Assembly (NCBI RefSeq): GCF_017873135.1 | Contig: NZ_JAGGJV010000002.1 | Coordinates: forward strand, 186,001 to 250,000 | DNA: 64,000 nt | Origin: Rhizobium herbae | GTDB taxonomy: Bacteria > Pseudomonadota > Alphaproteobacteria > Rhizobiales > Rhizobiaceae | Direction: 5' to 3' | Part shown: piece by piece, positions 34,233-43,336 of the stretch | Layout: every line of letters begins with the position of its first letter | Numbering within the stretch: position 1 is the first letter of the stretch | Notes under the pieces: generated by a model | What the model saw: only the letters and a program-made list of their open reading frames with translations | What the model was told of the DNA's origin: nothing | Database searches by the model: none | Position numbers and translations under genes: made by a program

Positions 34233-34936
34233 CCGGCGCGCGATATCCCGTTTCTGGCGGCAAACAGCAGTTCGGCGAACTCCCAATCCTCCGGCGTATC
34301 GATGTCCTGAACCCTGCTGCGCGGCAGAAGATAGGGGCGCGAGAGGGGCGAAAACATCGGCTCGCGATCCATGAAGGCGTCGCGCCAGCCCCAGTAGAAC
34401 TGGCCGGCGTCATGAAATGCCTCGGGCAGATCCTGGCTACGGGTCTTCATATGTTCCGGATACAGCATGCGGACGCCGAGCGGTTCGTCGCGCAGCATGG
34501 CCCGCTGAACCGGATGTGGATAGGTGGCTGCCGCGAAAACGAAGTTCGGAACCGGCGGTTCGTCGAGAAGGTTGCGGGCAGCATTGAGGTCTTCGGCTTC
34601 GATGAGAGGGCTGGTCGCGTAGATACAGCAGGCCGACACGATCGCTTTGCCGTAGAATGCCTCTGCCTGGGCGATGGTATCGTTGATCGCATCGCGTGCC
34701 GGGCTGTGATCGTTCGAAAACTCCGCCGGACGACGGAACGGGACGCTGGCGCCCGAAGCCTTGGCGACTTCGGCGATCTCATCATCATCCGTCGAGACGA
34801 TGACGTGGTCGAACAGTTTGCTGGAGAGTGCCGCGCGGATCGGCCAGGCAATCATTGGCTGTCCGCCAAAAAGCTTGATGTTCTTTCGCGGTATGCGCTT
34901 GCTGCCGCCGCGCGCCGGAATGATTGCTATCTGCAT
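34229..34936 (-). CDS. pseF: CMP-pseudaminic acid synthetase
   Basis: The enzyme activates pseudaminic acid with CTP. The 235-residue protein of the CMP-NeuAc synthetase family begins with IAIIPARGGSKRIPRKN (3-19), the nucleotide-binding loop. DDDEIAEVA and DIDTPEDW near the end are the metal and substrate regions. It is the first gene of the leftward pse operon. An AGGAGG lies about 20 bases before the start, rather far, so the exact ribosome-binding site is uncertain. Confidence 0.93.
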   Translation of the reverse strand: MQIAIIPARGGSKRIPRKNIKLFGGQPMIAWPIRAALSSKLFDHVIVSTDDDEIAEVAKASGASVPFRRPAEFSNDHSPARDAINDTIAQAEAFYGKAIVSACCIYATSPLIEAEDLNAARNLLDEPPVPNFVFAAATYPHPVQRAMLRDEPLGVRMLYPEHMKTRSQDLPEAFHDAGQFYWGWRDAFMDREPMFSPLSRPYLLPRSRVQDIDTPEDWEFAELLFAARNGISRAG

Positions 34937-35267
34937 GCTGTTCGTCCGCCCTGGCCTCCTGCCGGAGCGAGTTAATGATTGAAAAGGACCATGCTGTAAA
35001 GACGCGTCTTGAAAAATGCGATAGCACACTTGCAAGGCCATGGCCTCCATGTCCGGCAGGGCGCGTCGCGATGCTCGCAAAACCGCCCGGCGCCAAAGTC
35101 GAATCTACCGACTTGAATTTCTATCGGCAGTCGTACACAAGAAAGCATGTTGTGCAGATTGCCGATCTTGCGGGAGAAACTGCCGGAGCACCAGTTTTTG
35201 CACGAGCATCGAGCGGTGCATTCCGGCTGATGCGGACCCACTCGAGGCCTTACGCGGACCGGGGACC
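34937..35267. promoter_or_regulatory. Divergent promoter region between pseF and the TPR-glycosyltransferase gene
   Basis: This 331-base region lies between the leftward pse operon and a rightward glycosyltransferase gene. It must hold promoters in both directions. AT-rich sequence near 34975-35020 is the likeliest site. I could not pick convincing -35/-10 pairs or a shared operator, and no coding sequence is supported. Confidence 0.4.
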
Positions 35268-36956
35268 ATGAAACTTTTTATTGACATACCAAACAGTTTC
35301 TCGGTTTCCCGCTACCACAATCATGCCGAGATCAGACAAGGCTACCAAACGATCATATCGGCGGCTATCGGTCTCAATATTCCAATTGAGCTGTTCAAAA
35401 CCGTTCCTTTTCTCGGGAACGAGGAGCACTTGGATTTCGAGGATGGTATCTACTATGCGTTTCATGCGCAGAGACCGAAAAAGAACAGCTATTGCATCAA
35501 GCCGAGCGCTTTGCCCGGCCTCTGGTACTTCGACGCGGGGGGCTATAGTGGCTGGAGCGAACTCGCCAACCGTCGGGACTTGCAGGAACTGGCCGCGCAC
35601 TACGATCTGGATGAAGCTGAAAGCGTTATCGCGCACTACAAGCGCAAATTTTTCGAAGAGAACTTCTCCGCTCTGAAGCAATCAGATAATGAGCTTGAGC
35701 CGGAGGTCGCCGCTGCCGGCGATTTCGTTTTCTATCCGTTGCAGGTCAACTCCGACGAAGTGCTCAAACTTGCGCGGTTTACGCAGTTCGAAGTCATCCG
35801 CAAACTGGCGGAACTGGCGACGCAACATGGCCGGCATGTTGTTTTGAAACGGCATCCACTCTGCGATTCTGTCGCCATCGGCAAAATTCTGAAGGAACTG
35901 GAAGGGCATCCATTCGTTCATATAAGCCAGGGTTCCATCCATCGGCTTATTTCAGCGAGCCGTTGCGTACTGGTGTCGAATTCCGGTGTGGGGCTGCAAG
36001 CTCTGATACACGGCAAGCGCGTCTATTCGTTTGCCCTCAGCGAATATTCCCACATGACGGCCGCGATGGAGACGCTGGACGATCTGAACAGGATTTTCCT
36101 TGACACTCCCGCCCCGTTACCGCCGGAAACCCGCAGCCAACTCGGCTATCTCTTGAATGAGCATTGGGTGGATATCTCCTCGGAAGAAGCGATCACGAAG
36201 CGGCTGAAGGCGCATATTTCAGCGTTTGTCACAGCAGCGAAGGAAGAAACCGGGCCGCCGCAGTCGCAGGAAAAATCCATTCTTTCGATTTTGCATCGCG
36301 CAAGCAAGGAATTGAGCGACGTCATTGAGCTTATCCTGATGACGTACAAAAATCTGGATGACGTTCAAAAGGAAAAAGTGTCAGTTGTTCTCGCTCGGAC
36401 AGTCAACGCCGGCCAAATGGTTGAGCCGATATTGCGGCAAACCGGCAGCCATGTCTGGCGCAAATGTATCGGCATCATAAGGCAGCGTGATCCCGCGCGG
36501 GCTGCGGCCTTGGGGAGAGACCTTGTCAAGGAAAGGCCGGAAGATAGTTGGGCCATGCTTACCTTGAGCAAGATCCTGTTTGACCTTGAGGAGAGGGAGG
36601 AAGGGATGCGGGTGGCACGACAGGCCGCCGATTGCAAAGGAGCCACTCCAGAAGCGATGATTTTTCTGGGCAGGAAACTGCTGCAGAAGGAAACGATGCG
36701 CGTGGAGCAGGCACTCGCCTATGCCCGCAAGGCTTTGACCGCCGACCCGAAATACGCCCATGCCTACTGGCTGGAGGGGCGCGCGCTTTTGTTTCAGGAA
36801 AAATACGAAGAGGCGCTACGATCCGCGTCCAAAGCGATCGAGCTCATCCCCGACCACTCTGCATTTCTGAAACTGCGCGATAATCTGCATGAGCGGCTGG
36901 AAGCGCGCAATATGCCGACGGCAAAAGCTGCGGGTGAGAAACCGGCTTCCGGCTGA
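35268..36956 (+). CDS. KpsS-type glycosyltransferase with C-terminal TPR region
   Basis: The 562-residue protein has an N-terminal domain (about 1-330) with the capsule glycosyltransferase signature pair: LKRHPLCD (H196, P197) and SNSGVGLQALIHGK (from S237). Helical TPR-type repeats follow in the last 150 residues (for example AHAYWLEGRALLFQEKYEEALRSASKAIELIP). It has no signal peptide. The domain order is the reverse of the 1049-residue protein on the other side of the locus. The start at 35268 has a GGGGA ribosome-binding sequence; the frame is open upstream but lacks coding character. Confidence 0.78.
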   Translation: MKLFIDIPNSFSVSRYHNHAEIRQGYQTIISAAIGLNIPIELFKTVPFLGNEEHLDFEDGIYYAFHAQRPKKNSYCIKPSALPGLWYFDAGGYSGWSELANRRDLQELAAHYDLDEAESVIAHYKRKFFEENFSALKQSDNELEPEVAAAGDFVFYPLQVNSDEVLKLARFTQFEVIRKLAELATQHGRHVVLKRHPLCDSVAIGKILKELEGHPFVHISQGSIHRLISASRCVLVSNSGVGLQALIHGKRVYSFALSEYSHMTAAMETLDDLNRIFLDTPAPLPPETRSQLGYLLNEHWVDISSEEAITKRLKAHISAFVTAAKEETGPPQSQEKSILSILHRASKELSDVIELILMTYKNLDDVQKEKVSVVLARTVNAGQMVEPILRQTGSHVWRKCIGIIRQRDPARAAALGRDLVKERPEDSWAMLTLSKILFDLEEREEGMRVARQAADCKGATPEAMIFLGRKLLQKETMRVEQALAYARKALTADPKYAHAYWLEGRALLFQEKYEEALRSASKAIELIPDHSAFLKLRDNLHERLEARNMPTAKAAGEKPASG

Positions 36957-36992
36957 AAAACCGCCATGGACACGAGCTTTGCGGCGGGTATC

Positions 36993-38672
36993 TCACGCCA
37001 CGTGGCGCAAAGCCGGATCCGGGATAGGCACCGCTGCCATCAGGGCCTGCGTATAGGCATCCCGCGGGCTCTCGAAGACCGACCGGCGCGATCCCATCTC
37101 GACAATCCGTCCGGAACGCATGACCGCGACATTGTGCGACATGCGCTCGATCACCGCCATGTCATGCGAGATCAGCAGATAGGCAAGCCCCAGCGTTTCC
37201 TGCAGTTCAAGCATCAGGTCGAGCACGCGGGCGCGCACGGAGACGTCGAGCGCCGCGACGCTTTCGTCGGCGACGATCAGTTTCGGGTTCAGCGCCAGCG
37301 CACGGGCGATGCAGATGCGCTGACGCTGTCCGCCCGAGAACTCATGCGGATAACGACTGGCGGCATCCGGATCGAGGCCGACCCGGCGCAGCAGCTCGGC
37401 GACCCGGTCCCCGCGTTCGCCCTTGTTGGCGAGGCCATGGATGATCAGCGGCTCGGCAATCGCAGCACCCACCGCCATGCGCGGATCGAGCGAGGCGTAG
37501 GGGTCCTGAAAGATCATCTGGGCGCTGCGCCGCACCGGCCGCATCTGCCGCTGGCTAAGGCCGCCGATATTGCAGTTGTCGATGACAACGTCGCCGGTGA
37601 AGGGGATCAAGCCGAGCACCGCCTTGCCAGTGGTGGACTTGCCCGAGCCGCTTTCGCCGACGAGGCCGAGCGTCTGGCCGGGGAGGATTTCGAAGGAAAC
37701 GCCGCTGACGGCGGAAGCCGGCGGCTTCTTGCCGAAGAGCCAGCCGGTGGCCTTGCCATAGGTGACGTCGAGACTGCGGACAGTCAGGACGGGCGCGCGA
37801 TCGAGCGCGGGCGCCTCTCCAATCTGTGGGCTCACACGCGGCGGCCCGTCGGTGCCGGCGTGAGCACCGAGACGCGGCACTGCCGCCAAGAGATCCTGCG
37901 TGTAGCGTTCCTTCGGGGCATTGAAGACCGGGAGGGCATTGCCCTGTTCGATGATGCGGCCGGCTTGCATGATGACGACGCGGTCGGCCATCTGGGCAAC
38001 GACGCCCATGTCGTGGGTGATGAGGATGATCGAGGCGCCGAATTCGCGCTTCAGCTCGTCCATCAGCTTGAGAATCTGCGCCTGTACGGTGACGTCGAGC
38101 GCCGTTGTCGGCTCGTCGGCGATCAGCACCTTCGGCCGGCAGGAGAGCGCCATGGCGATCATCACCCGCTGGCGCATGCCGCCGGACAGTTCGTGCGGAA
38201 ACTGTTTCAGCCGCTTGGCAGGTTCGGTGATATGGACGGCATCGAGCATGCGCAACGCCACGGCCTCCGCCGTATTGCCCTGCGACCCCTGATGCTCGCG
38301 GATGGCCTCGGTCAGCTGCGCGCCGATCGACATCACCGGATTGAGCGAGGTCATCGGCTCCTGGAACACCATGGCGATATCGCCGCCGCGCACGCTGCGC
38401 ATGGCGCTGTTGGACAGGCGGGAGAGTTCCCGGCCTTCCAGCGCGATGCTGCCGGAGGCGATCTGCAAGGAGGCTTTCGGAAGAAGACCCATGATGGCGA
38501 GCGAGGTCACGGATTTGCCCGAGCCGCTCTCGCCGGCGATGCAGAGCGTTTCCCCGAGTTTCAGCTCGAAGCTGATATCGTCGAGCACGCGCCGCAGACC
38601 TTCCGGCGTGCGGGCATCGACGCAGAGCTTGTTGACGGTCAGAACCGTTGGGGCGGCAGTCGGAAATGTCAC
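36993..38672 (-). CDS. Oligopeptide-type ABC transporter, two fused ATPase domains
   Basis: The 559-residue protein combines DppD-like and DppF-like ATPases. Domain 1 has Walker A GESGSGKSVT and signature LSGGMRQR. Domain 2 has Walker A GESGSGKSTT and signature FSGGQRQR. Both Walker B motifs are present. It energises the uptake system encoded upstream in this operon. The start is GTG and overlaps the amidase stop (GTGA at 38669-38672). It is the last gene of the amide operon. Confidence 0.92.
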   Translation of the reverse strand: MTFPTAAPTVLTVNKLCVDARTPEGLRRVLDDISFELKLGETLCIAGESGSGKSVTSLAIMGLLPKASLQIASGSIALEGRELSRLSNSAMRSVRGGDIAMVFQEPMTSLNPVMSIGAQLTEAIREHQGSQGNTAEAVALRMLDAVHITEPAKRLKQFPHELSGGMRQRVMIAMALSCRPKVLIADEPTTALDVTVQAQILKLMDELKREFGASIILITHDMGVVAQMADRVVIMQAGRIIEQGNALPVFNAPKERYTQDLLAAVPRLGAHAGTDGPPRVSPQIGEAPALDRAPVLTVRSLDVTYGKATGWLFGKKPPASAVSGVSFEILPGQTLGLVGESGSGKSTTGKAVLGLIPFTGDVVIDNCNIGGLSQRQMRPVRRSAQMIFQDPYASLDPRMAVGAAIAEPLIIHGLANKGERGDRVAELLRRVGLDPDAASRYPHEFSGGQRQRICIARALALNPKLIVADESVAALDVSVRARVLDLMLELQETLGLAYLLISHDMAVIERMSHNVAVMRSGRIVEMGSRRSVFESPRDAYTQALMAAVPIPDPALRHVA

Positions 38673-39613
38673 GCGAACACGATCCTCGGGAAGTAGAAGG
38701 ACACCACCCAGTTGGGCATGTCGACGATTTCGCTGATTCTCAGATCGCCGCAGACCGAGCAGAGCATATAGGCGTCGACGGGGTTCATGCCGTGTTCGGC
38801 GACCAGCAGGTCGATCATCCGCATGACGCTTTCGCGGGCGCCGGTCATGAGATCGGGGCCGATACCGGTGGTAACCTCATAGCCCATGCCGTCGAGATGG
38901 CGGGTGACTGGCTCCGTGGTGGTGAAGCGCGGGCTTTGCAGGCGCGCATCCTTGACCAGTTCGATCGTCGCCTCGACTTCCATCTGGCTTTCGATAGCCG
39001 TGCCGCAGACTTCGCCGTCGCCCTGGGCGGCGTGCGTGTCGCCGATCGAGAAGAGCGCGCCTTCGACTTCGACGGGGAGATAAAGCGTCACGCCCGAGGT
39101 CAGGTCGCGGATATCGAGATTGCCGCCAACGCGGCGCGGCGGCACGACGGAATGCAGGCCGGGCTCGGCCGGGGCGACGCCGATGGTGCCGGCAAACGGC
39201 TTGAGCGGCACCTTGCCGCCGGGGCCGTAGAGCGACGGAGCCATGCTGATGGCATCATAGGACCACATATGCAGGGCGGGATCGGTGAACTGGTCGGCCA
39301 GAAGCCCGAAACCGGGAATATTCGCTGTCCAGCCGATACCGGAGGGAATGAAGCGGCGGATCGTCACTTTGAGGGCATCGCCGGGGGCGGCACCCTCGAC
39401 ATAGACCGGGCCTGTGACCGGGTTGATCTTGCCGAAATCGAGCGCTGCCAGCGTCTCCAGCGTCGAGCCGGCACCGAGCTGGCCGCCAGAGGAATCCAGG
39501 CATTCGAAATGGATGGTCTCACCCGGCTTGGCGACGACAGCCGGTTCGAAATCCTTGTTCCAGCCGAAATTGTGCTGGGCGCGGTGGATGGTATGGGTGC
39601 AGGCGACGCACAT
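38669..39613 (-). CDS. fmdA: Acetamidase/formamidase
   Basis: The enzyme hydrolyses small amides to the acid and ammonia in the cytoplasm. The 314-residue protein of the FmdA/AmdA family has the RAQHNFGWNKDFEPAV N-terminus, the GDTHAAQGDGEVCGTAIE segment (about 195-212), and an SVCGDLRISEIVD ending. The start has GGGAG at a good distance. It lies between the substrate-binding protein gene and the ATPase gene of an ABC importer, so the importer probably brings in its amide or a related nitrogen source. Confidence 0.92.
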   Translation of the reverse strand: MCVACTHTIHRAQHNFGWNKDFEPAVVAKPGETIHFECLDSSGGQLGAGSTLETLAALDFGKINPVTGPVYVEGAAPGDALKVTIRRFIPSGIGWTANIPGFGLLADQFTDPALHMWSYDAISMAPSLYGPGGKVPLKPFAGTIGVAPAEPGLHSVVPPRRVGGNLDIRDLTSGVTLYLPVEVEGALFSIGDTHAAQGDGEVCGTAIESQMEVEATIELVKDARLQSPRFTTTEPVTRHLDGMGYEVTTGIGPDLMTGARESVMRMIDLLVAEHGMNPVDAYMLCSVCGDLRISEIVDMPNWVVSFYFPRIVFA

Positions 39614-39700
39614 TGGTTGTTCTCCCTTGGAAGCGCGGCCCATCGGATTACTGACGTGCTCGCATATCGGTATTCTTGGTTGGCAGGAGCGGCATGCTCC

Positions 39701-39829
39701 CTCTTCTCCCCAGCGGGGAGAAGGTGGCCCGAAGGGTCGGATGAGGGGGCTAAGCACTCCTCACTTGTGCCGTGCCGCCCCCTCATCGCCTCGCTTTCGC
39801 TCGGCACTTCTCCCCGCTGGGGAGAAGAG
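39701..39829. repeat. RIME-like rhizobial palindromic repeat
   Basis: Perfect 23-base inverted arms (39701-39723 and 39807-39829), each itself containing the CTCCCCAGCGGGGAG dyad, flank an inner part with a second pair (GATGAGGGGG and CCCCCTCATC). This two-nested-palindrome design with CTTCTCCCC ends is that of the Rhizobium-specific intergenic mosaic element. It sits inside the amide operon, between the substrate-binding gene and the amidase gene. Confidence 0.85.
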
Positions 39830-39858
39830 GCTGCATCTTGCGTGCGCCCCTCACGATC

Positions 39859-39901
39859 ATGGCTCCGACGATCATGGCCCCGAAAAAGTCGCCGGAGCCA
39901 T
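39859..39901 (-). other. Stem-loop downstream of the substrate-binding protein gene
   Basis: Thirteen-base arms (39859-39871 and 39889-39901) with one wobble mismatch enclose a 17-base loop, beginning 11 bases after the stop codon of the gene at 39913. No U tract follows on the transcript. It resembles the 3' stabilising hairpins often found after binding-protein genes, which raise their mRNA level over downstream genes. Confidence 0.5.
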
Positions 39902-39912
39902 GGTTCGTTGTC

Positions 39913-41532
39913 TTAATCCTTCACGAAGATCGCGTCGTAGTTGATGACGCGGGTCGGATCGACGTAGATATCGCCGGAGCCGCCCATGCGCGGCGACTTG
40001 GCGACGACGCGGCGCTCGTTGGTGAGCGGGATCCACGGCGCATCGGCCATGATGTCGGTGAAGATCTTGCCCCACACGGCCTGACGCTCCGTTGCCTTTG
40101 CCGGGTCCGACATCGAGTCGGCGGCGATCGCGCGGGCGTCGAGATCCTTGTTGCAATACCATGACCAGTTCCAGCCGCCCTGAACCGCGCCGGCGCAGCC
40201 GAGAATCGGACCGTAGAAGTTGGACGGATCCGGGAAGTCGGCGATCCAGGCCATGCCGCCCGACCAGATCATCGGCGCTTCACCTTCGGTGCCGCCGGCG
40301 GCGATCACGTTGGCCTGCGCCAGCGCGCGAACCTCGGCCTTGACGCCGACAGCGGCCAGATCCTGCTGGATCGCCTGGGCGATGCGCGGCTGCGGATCGG
40401 TGTTGGTCGAGTAAAGGATGGTCTCGAAACCATCCGGGAAGCCGGCTTCGGCCAGCAGAGCCTTGGCCTTCTCGACATCGAAGGCGTAGCCGGTGAAGCT
40501 CTTGTCATAACCCGGCATCAGTGGCGGCAACGGCTGGTTGGCGGCGGTGGCGCGGCCGTTGAGGATGCGGGTGATGCGCTCCTTGTTGATGGCCATGTTG
40601 AGGGCCTGGCGCACCTTCACATTGTCGAAGGGTTTTACCCTGGTGTTGAGCGTAATGTAGCCGGTGTGGAGCTGTGCACCATCAACGATGATGTCGGCGC
40701 CCTCCGGGGAATTCTTGATTTCCACGAATTTCGCCGGCGGAATGCCGTCGCCGGCAATGTCGACCTCGCCCTTCTGCAGGCGCAGCAGCGCGACCAGCGG
40801 CTCCTGGCCGACTTCGACGGTGAATTTGTCGATATGCGGCATGTCCTTGACGAAATAATCCGGGTTGCGTTCGAATACGAGGCGCTGGCCGACGGTCCAT
40901 TCCTTCAGCACGAAGGTGCCGGAGCCGACCGGCTTCTTGCCGAAATCGCCGGCAGCCGCTTCGACGGCTTCCTTCGGCACGACGGAGGCGAAGTTGATGG
41001 CGAGCACGTGCAGGAAGGTGGCGTCCGGACGCGACAGGGTGAAGATCACGGTCGAATCATCCGGCGTCGCGATGCCTTCCAGCGTCGTCGATGCGCCGCC
41101 GGTCACGGCGTCAAAGCCCTTGATGGCACCGAAGAAGCCGGCGCCCGGGCCTTGGGTCTTCGGATCGACGGCGCGCTCGATCGAATATTTCACGTCGGAC
41201 GCAACGACCTCGCGGCCGTTGGTGAACTTCACGCCCTTGCGCAGCTTGAAGGTGTAGGTCAGGCCATCGGGCGAGACCTCGTAGGTTTCCGCCAGCGACG
41301 GGATCAGATCCGGCGTGCCCGGCGTGTAGTCCATCAGCCGCGAATAGAGGCTCTTGATCATCGACCAGTTGACCCAGTCATAGCCGATGGCCGGATCGAG
41401 CGTGGCGATGTCGTCCTTGTAGGTGATGACGATATCGCCACCCTGCTTGATGGCATCCTGGGCGAAGGCGGGCAGCGGCATGAAGGCGAGGGCCATCGCG
41501 ATTGTCGAGTTTCGAAGCCAGCGTTTGAACAT
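39913..41532 (-). CDS. Oligopeptide-type ABC transporter, periplasmic binding protein
   Basis: This 539-residue class C binding protein (DppA/OppA-like) has a Sec signal peptide of about 24 residues ending in AFA-QDA. The family pattern follows: ATLDPAIGYDW, LAETYEVSPDGLTYTFKLRKGVKF (near 85-105) and the C-terminal lobe. It delivers its ligand, perhaps a small amide or peptide, to the permeases encoded upstream. Confidence 0.92.
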   Translation of the reverse strand: MFKRWLRNSTIAMALAFMPLPAFAQDAIKQGGDIVITYKDDIATLDPAIGYDWVNWSMIKSLYSRLMDYTPGTPDLIPSLAETYEVSPDGLTYTFKLRKGVKFTNGREVVASDVKYSIERAVDPKTQGPGAGFFGAIKGFDAVTGGASTTLEGIATPDDSTVIFTLSRPDATFLHVLAINFASVVPKEAVEAAAGDFGKKPVGSGTFVLKEWTVGQRLVFERNPDYFVKDMPHIDKFTVEVGQEPLVALLRLQKGEVDIAGDGIPPAKFVEIKNSPEGADIIVDGAQLHTGYITLNTRVKPFDNVKVRQALNMAINKERITRILNGRATAANQPLPPLMPGYDKSFTGYAFDVEKAKALLAEAGFPDGFETILYSTNTDPQPRIAQAIQQDLAAVGVKAEVRALAQANVIAAGGTEGEAPMIWSGGMAWIADFPDPSNFYGPILGCAGAVQGGWNWSWYCNKDLDARAIAADSMSDPAKATERQAVWGKIFTDIMADAPWIPLTNERRVVAKSPRMGGSGDIYVDPTRVINYDAIFVKD

Positions 41533-41565
41533 TATTGAGTTCCCCTTTTTGGTTGCTGATGTGGA

Positions 41566-42486
41566 CTAGCGCGCACGAATGCGCGGATCGATGAGCGGTG
41601 CGATGACGTCCGCGACGAGATTGCCCAGGACGATGGCGAGCGCGGAGACCAGGGTGACGCCCATGATGATCGGGATATCCACCTGCTGGATTGCCTGCCA
41701 GGCCAGCTGGCCGATGCCGGGCCAGCCATAGACCGCCTCGACCACGACCACGCCGCTCATGAACTGGCCGATATCGATGCCGATCATGGCGATAACAGGC
41801 AAAAGCGCGTTGGGCAGGGCATGGCGGAAGACGATGCGCGCGGAAGAGAGCCCCTTGGCGCGGGCAGTGCGGACATAATCCTGGTTGAGCACGTCGATCA
41901 TCGCCGAGCGCACCATGCGCGCATACCAACCGGCCCCGAGGATGCCGAGCGTGGTGGCCGGCAGCACGACATGGGCGAAAGTACCGAAGCCGCTCATCGG
42001 AAACCACGCGAGCGTCACCGCAAAGACATAGAGAAGCAGGAGGGCCGCGACGAACTGCGGCGCCGAGACGCCGACGAACGAGGCCATCATCACGAAGCGG
42101 TCGACCGGGCCGCCGCGCCGGACGGCGGCGATGACGCCGAGAAACAGCCCGAGCAGCACTTCAACGAAAATGCCGGCGGCCATCAGGATCAGCGTTGCCG
42201 GAAGTCTAGCCGCGATCAACGCGCCGACATCGGTCTTCTGGGCATAGGAGCGGCCGAGATTGCCCTCGGTCAGCCCCTTCAGGTAGGCCCAGAATTGCGC
42301 CAGCAGAGGTTGGTCTAGTCCGAGTTCGTGCCGGATATTGGCAACCGTCTGCGCCGTGGCGCTGCGGCCGGCGATCATCCGGGCGGGGTCGGCCGGCAGG
42401 GCATAGAGCAGCAGGAAGGTGATCGCGGCGACGCCCAGCAGGATCAGGGCGGTCTGGACGAGACGCCGCATCAGCAGGAAGATCAT
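41566..42486 (-). CDS. ABC transporter permease, DppB type
   Basis: The 306-residue inner-membrane protein has six hydrophobic segments and the typical DppB start (RRLVQTALILLGVAAITFLLL). The EAA-type loop is YVRTARAKGLSSARIVFRHALPN. GGGAGG lies close before the chosen ATG, and an earlier in-frame start would lie inside the preceding gene. One base separates it from the stop of the DppC-type gene. The DppC gene coming before DppB is the reverse of the usual order. Confidence 0.92.
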   Translation of the reverse strand: MIFLLMRRLVQTALILLGVAAITFLLLYALPADPARMIAGRSATAQTVANIRHELGLDQPLLAQFWAYLKGLTEGNLGRSYAQKTDVGALIAARLPATLILMAAGIFVEVLLGLFLGVIAAVRRGGPVDRFVMMASFVGVSAPQFVAALLLLYVFAVTLAWFPMSGFGTFAHVVLPATTLGILGAGWYARMVRSAMIDVLNQDYVRTARAKGLSSARIVFRHALPNALLPVIAMIGIDIGQFMSGVVVVEAVYGWPGIGQLAWQAIQQVDIPIIMGVTLVSALAIVLGNLVADVIAPLIDPRIRAR

Positions 42487-42487
42487 C

Positions 42488-43336
42488 TCAACCCCTCCCG
42501 CGCTGCGTCGGATCGAGGATATCGCGCAGCGCATCGCCGACCAGGTTGAACGAGAGGGCGGTCAAAAGGATCACGGCGCCGGGAATGAAGACGAGCCAGG
42601 GGGCGGCCTGAAAATAGCTCTGGCTTTCGAAGATGATATTGCCCCAGGACGGTGTCGGCGGCTGCACGCCGATGCCGAGGAACGACAGGGTCGCCTCCAG
42701 AAGCACGGTGGTGGCAATGCCGAGCGTGCCCCAGACGATTGCCGTCGGCATCAGGTGCGGCAGGATATGGTGGAACAGGATGCGGACGTGGCCGGCGCCC
42801 AGCGAGCGCTCCGCCAGGATGAAGTCGCGCTCCACCAGGCCGCGGGTCTCGGTATAGACGATGCGCGCCACCTGCACCCAGTTGACCAGCGCGATCACCA
42901 TGGCGACGATCCAGAGGCTGGGGCGCAGCAGTGCCGCCAGCACGATTGCCAGCAGCAGAGCCGGAAAGGCCATCATTAGGTCGGTGAAGCGCATCAGCGC
43001 ATTGCCGACGAGGCCGCGCATATAGCCCGACAGGATGCCGATCAGAAGGCCGATTGTGACGGCGATGCCATTGGCGACGAGGCCGATGACAAGCGAGGTA
43101 CGGGCGCCGAACAGCAGCCGCGAGAACAGATCGCGGCCGAGCGTATCGGTGCCGAGCAGGAACTGCGCGCTCGGTGGCATCGGCGCGCCTTCCAGCGTCA
43201 GGCCGTCGAACATCTGCTCATTGGGGCTATAGGGCGCAATCAGGGGGGCGGCGATGGCCATGAGGATAACCAGCGCGACGATCGCCAGGCCGAACAGGGC
43301 CGACGGCTGGCGGATCATGCTTTTCAGGATCCGCAT
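42488..43336 (-). CDS. ABC transporter permease, DppC type
   Basis: The 282-residue inner-membrane protein has the DppC hallmark N-terminal part (FGLAIVALVILMAIAAPLIAPYSPNEQ), GTDTLGRDLFSRLLFGARTS (near 62-81) and an EAA-type loop (ERDFILAERSLGAGHVRILFHHILP). It pairs with the DppB-type permease. Its ATG shares a base with the stop of the ANTAR gene, so translation is coupled from regulator to transporter. Confidence 0.92.
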   Translation of the reverse strand: MRILKSMIRQPSALFGLAIVALVILMAIAAPLIAPYSPNEQMFDGLTLEGAPMPPSAQFLLGTDTLGRDLFSRLLFGARTSLVIGLVANGIAVTIGLLIGILSGYMRGLVGNALMRFTDLMMAFPALLLAIVLAALLRPSLWIVAMVIALVNWVQVARIVYTETRGLVERDFILAERSLGAGHVRILFHHILPHLMPTAIVWGTLGIATTVLLEATLSFLGIGVQPPTPSWGNIIFESQSYFQAAPWLVFIPGAVILLTALSFNLVGDALRDILDPTQRGRG

